This document shows positions 31,596 to 37,104 of a stretch of DNA of 45,140 bases, piece by piece. Location: the NCBI GenBank assembly GCA_036273915.1, contig DASUGR010000045.1, positions 1 through 45,140 of the forward strand, read 5' to 3'. Each line of letters begins with the position of its first letter. Position 1 is the first letter of the stretch. The DNA is from PLA2 sp036273915 (GTDB taxonomy: Bacteria > Planctomycetota > PLA2). A program made the position numbers and the translations under genes. Below the pieces are notes generated by a model, which saw only the letters and a program-made list of their open reading frames with translations, did no database searches and had not been told where the DNA came from.

Positions 31596-32033
31596 CTACT
31601 TGGCCTTCACCTCGATCTTCTTGGCCTTCGCCTCGGCATGCTTCGGCAGCGTGATCGTGAGGAGGCCCGCCTTGCTCGTCGCGTCGACGTGCTCGGCATC
31701 GACCGAGATCGGGAGGGTGAAGGAGCGCGTGAACTTGCCGCCCGCGATCTCGCGGCGGTACCACGTCTTGCCCTTCTCCTCCCTCTCGAACTTCTTCTCG
31801 CCGCGGATCGTCAGCGTGTCGCCGACGACGGAGATCTCGATCTCCTTGGGCTCGAGGCCCGGGATCTCGGCCGTGACCACCACCGTCTCGGGCGTCTCGA
31901 CGACGTTGACGGCGGGCCACCACTCGAAGCCGGGCTCCTCGGCGGTCGGGACGAAGTCGAGGAGACGGTTCATCTGCCGCCTCAGGCCGGTCAGCGTGGG
32001 AAACTCGTCCCACTCGCGGGGAATCAGCTTCAT
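31596..32033 (-). CDS. Small heat-shock protein, Hsp20 family
   Basis: 145 residues. The alpha-crystallin domain spans ~38-135: WWPAVNVVETPETVVVTAEIPGL, EIEISVVGDTLTIRGEKK, RSFTLPISVDAEHVDATSKAGLLTITLPK, ending in Lys-rich KKIEVKAK. An ATP-independent holdase. Strong ribosome site (AAGGAGG) before the ATG, and a sigma-54-type promoter (32081-32096) giving a leader of about 37 nt. No CIRCE element is seen. Confidence 0.93.
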   Translation of the reverse strand: MKLIPREWDEFPTLTGLRRQMNRLLDFVPTAEEPGFEWWPAVNVVETPETVVVTAEIPGLEPKEIEISVVGDTLTIRGEKKFEREEKGKTWYRREIAGGKFTRSFTLPISVDAEHVDATSKAGLLTITLPKHAEAKAKKIEVKAK

Positions 32034-32080
32034 GGAAACCCTCCTTTTCGGGCCGCTCCTGGACGCTCGATCCCAAGGGC

Positions 32081-32096
32081 CGCAAAGCGCGTTCCC
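32081..32096 (-). promoter_or_regulatory. Sigma-54-type promoter of hsp20
   Basis: GGGAACGCGCTTTGCG: exact GG-N10-GC, perfect TTGC, 9 of 12 consensus bases; the -24 box GGAACG is the same as at 32556. Confidence 0.55.
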
Positions 32097-32108
32097 GTGG
32101 GGGATTTT

Positions 32109-32525
32109 CTAGCCCGACCCGCGCAGGAGGCGGCCAACCGTCGCGAATTCCTCGGAGAGGAGCTCGAGCACGTCGTCGAGCGCGAGAAGTCCCGCGAGGC
32201 ATCCCGCGCGATCCACCACGGCGAGGCGTCTCACCCGCGTCTCCGCCATCCGGACGAGCGCGTCCTCGATGGGGAGATCCTCGGGCACGCTCACGACCGG
32301 CGCGGCCATGATCGTCTCCACGCTCGTGCGCGCGGCGTCGCGCCCCTCGGCGATGCAGTGGAACATCAGGTCGCGGTCGGTGACGAAGCCCTTGGGCCGC
32401 CGGTCGCCGCCGAGCACGACGAGCGTGCCCACGCCCTCGGTGACCATCCGGCGCGCGGCCTCGCGCGCGGTTTCCCCCGGCCCGACGACCTGGACGGTGC
32501 GTGCGGCGATCCTTCCGGCGGACAT
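32109..32525 (-). CDS. CBS-domain pair protein
   Basis: 138 residues from the ATG at 32525 (MSAGRIAARTV); an ATG at 32534 is also in frame, but the sigma-54-type promoter at 32538-32553 predicts a transcription start near 32527, which favours the shorter form. CBS motifs: VQVVGPGETAREAARRMV ending in KGFVTDRDLMF, and VETIMAAPVVSVPEDLPIEDALVRM ending in AGLLALDDVLELL. Divergent from the hibernation factor gene, sharing a 56-bp gap that holds both promoters. Confidence 0.87.
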   Translation of the reverse strand: MSAGRIAARTVQVVGPGETAREAARRMVTEGVGTLVVLGGDRRPKGFVTDRDLMFHCIAEGRDAARTSVETIMAAPVVSVPEDLPIEDALVRMAETRVRRLAVVDRAGCLAGLLALDDVLELLSEEFATVGRLLRGSG

Positions 32526-32537
32526 GCGCGACATTCG

Positions 32538-32553
32538 CGCAACCCGCGTGCCC
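32538..32553 (-). promoter_or_regulatory. Sigma-54-type promoter of the CBS gene at 32525
   Basis: GGGCACGCGGGTTGCG: GGCACG and TTGC boxes both perfect, exact spacing, 10 of 12 bases. One of the best matches in the window; one base from the start of the next element. Confidence 0.6.
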
Positions 32554-32554
32554 G

Positions 32555-32570
32555 CGGAACGGCAGTTGCG
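32555..32570 (+). promoter_or_regulatory. Sigma-54-type promoter of the hibernation-factor gene
   Basis: CGGAACGGCAGTTGCG: exact GG-N10-GC, perfect TTGC, 9 of 12 bases. Back-to-back with 32538-32553. The predicted start site is close to the ATG at 32582. Confidence 0.5.
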
Positions 32571-32581
32571 CCGCGAAGGGC

Positions 32582-33145
32582 ATGCAGATCCCCGTCGAGA
32601 TCACCTTCCGCGACCTCCCCCGGTGGGAGAAGGCGGAGGACGAGGTCCGGAAGCGCGCTGCCGAGCTGGAACGCTACTTCGACCGCATCACGAGCTGCCG
32701 CGTGCTGATCGAGGCGCCCCACCTCCACCAGCAGAAGGGGCAGATCTACCACGTGCGCGTCGACCTCACGGTCCCGGGCCGCGAGATCGTGGTGAAGCGC
32801 GACCCCGCGGACAGAAAGCTGCACGAGGACCTCTACGTCGCGATCCGCGACGCGTTCCGCGCTGCGCGACGGCAGCTCCAGGACTACGTCCGCGAGCGCC
32901 GCGGCCTCGTGAAGGCGCACGACACGCCGCCGCACGGCCGGGTGACGAAGCTCTTCGCCGAGGAGGGCTACGGCTTCCTCGAGACGCCGGACGGCGAGGA
33001 GGTCTACTTCCACCGGAACGCCGTGCACGAGGGCTTCGACGAGCTCGCGGTCGGGAGCGAGGTCCGGTACACGGAAGAGGAGGGGGACCGGGGGCCGCAG
33101 GCGACGTCGGTGCGCCTCGTCGGCCGCCACCACCACCTCACGTAG
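32582..33145 (+). CDS. Ribosome hibernation factor (HPF/RaiA)-cold-shock domain fusion
   Basis: 187 residues. Residues ~1-100 match the HPF/RaiA (sigma-54 modulation/S30AE) fold: VEITFRDLPRWEKAEDEVRKRAAELERYF, HQQKGQIYHVRVDLTVPGREIVVKRDP, DLYVAIRDAFRAARRQL. Residues ~120-185 are a cold-shock domain: HGRVTKLFAEEGYGFLETPDGEEVYFHRNAV. The protein likely binds ribosomes to stall translation in stress, with the CSD binding RNA (inference). An in-frame G-tract copy encodes EGDRGP near the C-terminus. Ribosome-like site GAAGGG. Confidence 0.85.
   Translation: MQIPVEITFRDLPRWEKAEDEVRKRAAELERYFDRITSCRVLIEAPHLHQQKGQIYHVRVDLTVPGREIVVKRDPADRKLHEDLYVAIRDAFRAARRQLQDYVRERRGLVKAHDTPPHGRVTKLFAEEGYGFLETPDGEEVYFHRNAVHEGFDELAVGSEVRYTEEEGDRGPQATSVRLVGRHHHLT
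33078..33097 (+). repeat. G-tract element, exact 20-bp copy of 19741-19760
   Basis: Core GGGGGACCGGGGG, read in the same frame as at 19741. It lies in a loop of the cold-shock domain where length variation would be tolerated. Confidence 0.6.
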
Positions 33146-33562
33146 GAATCGCGCCGAACCCGATGACCAACCACGTCGCGAAGACCGGGAACGACACGAC
33201 GGCGAGCGTGCCGGCGAACCCCGGCCGGCGTCGGTCGCGTACCGAGAGGCCGCGCGAGATCGCGTGCGGCCGTCCAGAGCGTGTAGAGCTGGAGCGGCGG
33301 GAGAAGGAAGCCGAGCAACGCCGCGCGGCCGGCTCCTCGGGCTCTTCGGGCGCGGTCTCGCGCCGGGCCTCGAGGATCTCCCGCGCGCGGAGCGCGTCCC
33401 CCTCGGCCACCTGGAGCTTGATGCCCGGGCGTACAACCAATCCATGGCGACGGTCTGGCGGTCCGCCACGACGACATGGATTCCCTGCGCGAGCATTCCG
33501 TCCCAGCAGTCCGCCTCGAGGGCGTTGTCGTACGAGGCCACCGTGACGGGCGTCACGTCCAT
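33138..33562 (-). pseudogene. Frameshifted DUF2007-like membrane protein
   Basis: Starting at an ATG (33562), one frame reads MDVTPVTVASYDNALEAD and GIHVVVADRQTVAMDWLYA; the next frame continues with GIKLQVAEGDALRAREIL, the remainder of a DUF2007-type domain; a third frame then gives a membrane segment (ALLGFLLPPLQLYTLW); and the second frame resumes with FAGTLAVVSFPVFATWLVIG to a TGA at 33138. At least three indels are needed to rejoin it; the last can be explained by one extra G in a GGGG run. Either a decayed gene or sequencing errors. Confidence 0.6.
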
Positions 33563-33614
33563 GGGAACACTCTGCCGCCCGCAGGCCTGCCCGATTCCGC
33601 GTCTCTGCGATGAA

Positions 33615-34064
33615 TCACCCCCCCCGGAAGCGCTCGCGCATGTGCCGAACGTGATCCCCCTCCCAGTACGCACGTCCACACCGCGCGCACCGCCAGAACC
33701 GGTTGCAGCTCTCCCGCACGCGTGCCGGCACGTCGACGTCCCCCGCCGCCGCCTCGACGAGAGGCTCGTTGCAGACGGGGCAGCGCGTGAACGCGCGGGC
33801 GAGCAGGTCGAGGCCGTAGCGGCCCACGAGGAACCGCAGCTGCTCCTTCGGATCGTGGCTCGGCAGGAGGCACGCGACGCCGCCCGCGCGCTCGGCCAGC
33901 GCGCGATCGAGCGTCAGGAGCACGCGCCCCTCCTCGCGGCAGCGGGCGACGAGCGTCGCGTCCCCGATCGCCCGCTCCCACGCCGCGTCGTATCCGGCCG
34001 CGCGCAGCCAACGCGCGAGGCGTCGCAGGTGGTCATCGCAGAAGAAGCGCGGCGTGTCGCTCAT
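33615..34064 (-). CDS. Mut7-C-type PIN-like RNase domain protein with zinc ribbon
   Basis: 149 residues. RFFCDDHLRRLARWLRAAGYDA at the start, IGDATLVARCREEGRVLLTLDRALAERA in the middle and a C-terminal zinc ribbon (CPVCNEPL ... CARCGRAYWEGDHVRHM) form the Mut7-C architecture, a PIN-like nuclease fold. Predicted RNase; no substrate known in bacteria. Start ATG with TAGCAT 15 nt upstream. Divergent from the ABC ATPase. Confidence 0.8.
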   Translation of the reverse strand: MSDTPRFFCDDHLRRLARWLRAAGYDAAWERAIGDATLVARCREEGRVLLTLDRALAERAGGVACLLPSHDPKEQLRFLVGRYGLDLLARAFTRCPVCNEPLVEAAAGDVDVPARVRESCNRFWRCARCGRAYWEGDHVRHMRERFRGG

Positions 34065-34079
34065 GGCCGCTTCGGCACC

Positions 34080-34089
34080 ATGCTAGGCT
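34080..34089. promoter_or_regulatory. Overlapping divergent -10-like elements TAGCAT(-)/TAGGCT(+)
   Basis: ATGCTAGGCT contains TAGCAT on the minus strand (15 nt before the ATG at 34064) and TAGGCT on the plus strand (12 nt before the ATG at 34102). The two would compete for polymerase. Confidence 0.35.
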
Positions 34090-34101
34090 CGCTCCGCTCG
34101 C

Positions 34102-34944
34102 ATGTCCTCCCCCGTGCCCCCTCCCGTCATGACCAACCGCGTCGAGATCCGCGTCGAGGACCTCCGCAAGGCCTTCCGCGGCCACGCCGTCCTGAAGGGG
34201 ATCGACCTCGAGGTCCCGCGGGGCGACCTCTTGGCGATCGTCGGCGCCTCGGGCTGCGGCAAGACGGTGCTCCTCCACCACATCATCGCGCACCTGAGGC
34301 CCGATAGCGGCCGTGTGCTCGTCGCGGACCATGAGCAGGAGGGCGCGCCGCTCGTCGACCTCGGAAAGCTCGACGAGGAGGGCCTCGATCACATCCGGCG
34401 CCACGACGCGGTCGTCTTCCAGAGGAACGCGCTCTTCAGCGCGACGGTCTACGAGAACATCGCGCTCTGGCTGCGCGAGATCCAGCGGATGGACGAGGAC
34501 GCGATCCGCGCGCGGGTGCGCGAGGCGCTCGATGCGGTGGGGTTCCGGGGAGACGAGAGCGTGATCTCAAAGGACCGCTCCGAGCTCTCGGGCGGGATGG
34601 CGAAGCGCGTGGCGCTCGCGCGCGCGCTCGCGATGAGGCCCTACACGGTCTTCTTCGACGAGCCGACGACGGGGCTCGACCCGATCAACGCGGCGCAGAT
34701 CCACGACCTGATCCGCGAGACGCACGACGAGAAGGGCCCGGTCGAGCGCACCACGGTCATCATCACGCACGACAAGGACCTGCTCCTGCGCCTTGCGCCC
34801 CGGGTCGTCATGCTCCACGAGGGCCGCGTGCACTTCGACGGGCCCTACACGGAGTTCGAGGAGTCCGACCTGCCGGCCGTACGGCCCTACCTCGAGGCGA
34901 TGCCGAGCCTGCACCACGACATGACGCGCGCGGTTGCGACGTAG
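34102..34944 (+). CDS. ABC transporter ATPase, MlaF/Ttg2A-like
   Basis: 280 residues. Walker A GASGCGKT (~50), Q-loop in AVVFQRNALFS, signature LSGGMAKRVALARALA, Walker B TVFFDEPTTGLDP and the H-loop in VIITHDKD. Closest by pattern to MlaF (the 'GLDP' and 'LSGGMxKRvALARA' stretch), which powers retrograde lipid transport for outer-membrane asymmetry. No MlaE permease or MlaD substrate-binding gene is adjacent, so the assignment within ABC subfamilies is tentative. An ATG at residue 10 is an alternative start. Confidence 0.8.
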   Translation: MSSPVPPPVMTNRVEIRVEDLRKAFRGHAVLKGIDLEVPRGDLLAIVGASGCGKTVLLHHIIAHLRPDSGRVLVADHEQEGAPLVDLGKLDEEGLDHIRRHDAVVFQRNALFSATVYENIALWLREIQRMDEDAIRARVREALDAVGFRGDESVISKDRSELSGGMAKRVALARALAMRPYTVFFDEPTTGLDPINAAQIHDLIRETHDEKGPVERTTVIITHDKDLLLRLAPRVVMLHEGRVHFDGPYTEFEESDLPAVRPYLEAMPSLHHDMTRAVAT

Positions 34945-34964
34945 GCCTCCGGCAGCGCCCGGCG

Positions 34965-35153
34965 TCACCGCAACGCGACGAGCGCCAGCAGCACGAGCGC
35001 GACGCCGAGGAAGAAGAGGACGCGTTCCGTGTGCGTCACGCGGTCGCTGTAGCCCACGTCGAGCGACCAGCCCGGTCCCGCGCGCCGAGGCCGGAGCAGG
35101 AGGCTCGCCGCCACGAGCGCGAGGCCCGCGAGGAAGACGGCCCAGAAGAGCAT
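34965..35153 (-). CDS. Small membrane protein, 62 aa
   Basis: Two hydrophobic stretches (~2-20 and ~43-60) separated by a basic/polar loop. The start ATG shares a base with the SAM synthetase stop (TGATG), so it is translationally coupled and the last gene of that operon. No family recognised. Confidence 0.55.
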   Translation of the reverse strand: MLFWAVFLAGLALVAASLLLRPRRAGPGWSLDVGYSDRVTHTERVLFFLGVALVLLALVALR

Positions 35154-36364
35154 CAGAACACCTCCACGGCGCCCTCGAGGATCCGGCGCCACATCCCGCC
35201 CGCATCGCGGAGCCGCTCCCGGAGGATCTCCGCGACGGCGGGCGACAGCTCCCCGACGGGCCTCCCGCGCGTGCGCAGGCGCACCTCCGCCAGCGACGGC
35301 TCTGCAACGGGCGCGCCGATCCGGCTCACGAGACGGCACTCCGCGGACGCCACGTCCGGGAGCGCGACGAGGTCGAGCGCGACGTCACCCGCGAGGATGT
35401 TGTAGAGCTTCCCCACGTGCGAGACGGGGTTCTTCCCCGCGGCCGCCTCGAGGCTCATCGGCCGGTCGAACGTGATGAGGCCGTTCACGCGGTTCCCGCG
35501 CCCCACCTCGCCGTCGTCCCCGGCCTCGGCGGACGTCCCGGTCACGGTCAGGTAGACCTGCCCATTGGCCTCGTCGTCGGCCGCGTTCGCGAAGAGGAGC
35601 AGGTCCTCGCCCGCGAGCGCGCGGCCGCCGCCCGCGGACCACGCCCCGAGAAACGCCGCGCGCGCCCTGGCCTCGAGCGCGCGCTTCGCGTCCCGGTACG
35701 CGGCGAGGTCCGGGAGGTGCCTGCCCACCATCGCGCAGGCGAGCGTCACCTCGACCCGCCGCCCCGAACGGACGCCCATCACCTTCACGTCCTCGCCGCA
35801 CTCGGGGTGGAGGTCCCGCGCCGCCGTCGCGTTCAGCGCGCGTTCGAGCCCCTTCACGCCGCGCTCGAGGGGTGTCAACGGCGCGAAGCCGATGCCGCAC
35901 GACGTGTCGTTGGCGAAGGGCGCGCCGGCCCGGCCGAACAGCTCGACGAGCTCGCTCGAACCGGGACGGACGAGGCATCGGATGCGGACGTGGCGCTCCG
36001 GGTCGAGCCCGCGGACGTTTCGCGAGAGCCACGCGCGGCAGGTCCTGGTCGCGATCTCGGCGACGGGCACGCGAACGCCCTTCCACTCGAGCACGGCCCG
36101 GCCGGCGAGCACGATCTCGATCGGCTCCAGGACCTCGCCGCCGCCGAACGCCGGCCGCGCGCGCCCCGCGACGAGCAGCAGCTTGTCCACGTTGTGGTGG
36201 AGCGGCGCGCCGAACCGCTCGACGTAGTGGCGCAGGAGCGCGCGGCTCAGCTCCTCCGCCAGCGCGTCGCAGATCGTGTCCGGATGACCGAGCCCCTTGC
36301 GCTCGACCGCCTCGACGGCCCCCTCGTCCGGCACGCGCGCGAGCGGCGCGACGACGAGTTCCAT
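35153..36364 (-). CDS. Archaeal-type S-adenosylmethionine synthetase
   Basis: 403 residues. Recognisable motifs of the archaeal MAT family (not bacterial MetK): VERKGLGHPDTICDALAEELS at the N-terminus, HHNVDKLLL, FGGGEVLEPIEIVLAGRA, FANDTSCGIGFAPLTPLE, EDVKVMGVRSG, RVNGLITFDRPMSLEAAAGKNPVSHVGK. Forms SAM from Met and ATP. Sits in a minus-strand operon after the BCAM0308-like and zinc mini-protein genes (7 bp from the latter). Presence of this type in a bacterial stress operon is unusual and suggests transfer or a specialised SAM supply (inference). Confidence 0.9.
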   Translation of the reverse strand: MELVVAPLARVPDEGAVEAVERKGLGHPDTICDALAEELSRALLRHYVERFGAPLHHNVDKLLLVAGRARPAFGGGEVLEPIEIVLAGRAVLEWKGVRVPVAEIATRTCRAWLSRNVRGLDPERHVRIRCLVRPGSSELVELFGRAGAPFANDTSCGIGFAPLTPLERGVKGLERALNATAARDLHPECGEDVKVMGVRSGRRVEVTLACAMVGRHLPDLAAYRDAKRALEARARAAFLGAWSAGGGRALAGEDLLLFANAADDEANGQVYLTVTGTSAEAGDDGEVGRGNRVNGLITFDRPMSLEAAAGKNPVSHVGKLYNILAGDVALDLVALPDVASAECRLVSRIGAPVAEPSLAEVRLRTRGRPVGELSPAVAEILRERLRDAGGMWRRILEGAVEVF

Positions 36365-36371
36365 CCGCGCC

Positions 36372-36554
36372 TCAGCGGAGGTCGCCGGCGGCGCCCTCCT
36401 CCTCGCGGCCCGGATCCTGCATGGTCTCGTGGTGCTCAAGGGACTCGAGGCACTCCTCGGAGCAGAAGTGCAGGATGTCCCCGTTGTCCATCTCGTAGGT
36501 CAGGGCCTTGTCCTTCTCGATCTCGGTGCCGCAGTAGTCGCAGTGGATGCGCAT
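36372..36554 (-). CDS. Small zinc-binding protein (MYM/TRASH-like), 60 aa
   Basis: MRIHCDYCGTEIEKD then ILHFCSEECLESLEHHE: CxxC followed by FCSxxC, the treble-clef pattern of TRASH/MYM-type zinc knuckles. The acidic tail is disordered. The ribosome site AAGGAGGG is inside the end of the upstream gene. It lies between the BCAM0308-like gene and the SAM synthetase. Might be a metal sensor or an adaptor (inference). Confidence 0.65.
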   Translation of the reverse strand: MRIHCDYCGTEIEKDKALTYEMDNGDILHFCSEECLESLEHHETMQDPGREEEGAAGDLR

Positions 36555-36556
36555 GT

Positions 36557-36976
36557 TCAGCCCTCCTTCCCGGGCCCCTCGGGCTGGACCCCGGGCAGCT
36601 TGCACGTGAGGATGCGCCTCCGGCCCTCGTCGTCGAAGGAGCGCTCGACCTGCGCGTGCCGGCTCCGCCGGAGCGCGTCGGCGATCCGCTGGGCGAGCTT
36701 CTCTCCCCGGGTCTCGATGGCGAGCCCGCCGGCGAAGGGGGTGACGGCGAGAACCTCCGCGTCCTTCCCGTGCCGCGTCTCGTCCTTCTGGCATCGAGCC
36801 GCCAGGTTCCTGATCTCCTCCTCGAGGTGAGGCGGAAGGGGTCCGGGGACCTCGACGAGGCCCAACATCCACCCCGCCCCCTCCTGGTGCCGCTTCCGCG
36901 CGAGCCCTTGTTCGCGGTCGTCCCGGAAATAGCGACTCTCCGGCGAGCGGCCGTGGCTCTCTTTCTTCTGATCCAT
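36557..36976 (-). CDS. BCAM0308-like protein, 139 aa
   Basis: The C-terminal half (LPPHLEEEIRNLAARC, VTPFAGGLAIETRGEKLAQRIADALRRS, DEGRRRILTC) resembles the C-terminal domain of the BCAM0308 family, a stress-associated family of unknown function whose N-terminus carries a Cys pair domain. That Cys domain is absent here; instead the N-terminus is a short charged stretch, and a separate zinc mini-protein follows. Start ATG; a sigma-54-type promoter lies at 36989-37004. First gene of the operon leading to the SAM synthetase. The family call is by pattern and is moderate. Confidence 0.55.
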   Translation of the reverse strand: MDQKKESHGRSPESRYFRDDREQGLARKRHQEGAGWMLGLVEVPGPLPPHLEEEIRNLAARCQKDETRHGKDAEVLAVTPFAGGLAIETRGEKLAQRIADALRRSRHAQVERSFDDEGRRRILTCKLPGVQPEGPGKEG

Positions 36977-36988
36977 GCGATTCAGATC

Positions 36989-37004
36989 CGCAAACCCGGG
37001 GCCG
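36989..37004 (-). promoter_or_regulatory. Sigma-54-like promoter of the BCAM0308-SAM synthetase operon
   Basis: CGGCCCCGGGTTTGCG: exact GG-N10-GC and perfect TTGC; 8 of 12 bases. The predicted start site is very close to the ATG at 36976. Confidence 0.4.
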
Positions 37005-37082
37005 CCGCCGCCCCCGGAACCCCCCTCCATCCGCCCGGAACGACGCCGTCCCCCCGCCCCGGGCAGGCCGAAAACGCGCGCA

Positions 37083-37091
37083 GGATTCCCC
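37083..37091. promoter_or_regulatory. GGATTCCCC element upstream of the BCAM0308 operon
   Basis: Preceded by CGCGCA, closely matching the CGCGCGGGATTCCC site at 40341-40355 (minus strand). About 80 bp upstream of the -24 box. Confidence 0.35.
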
Positions 37092-37104
37092 GTTGTCGAA
37101 GGGC

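Noticed and set aside
32034..32108. A CIRCE-type repressor site or heat-shock promoter before hsp20.
   Set aside because: No GCACTC-N9-GAGTGC dyad is present; the sigma-54-type match fits better.
33004..33477. A separate small ORF for the membrane segment in the third frame near 33.3 kb.
   Set aside because: It is one fragment of the frameshifted DUF2007-like gene; its remaining residues are shadow-like Arg/Pro-rich sequence.
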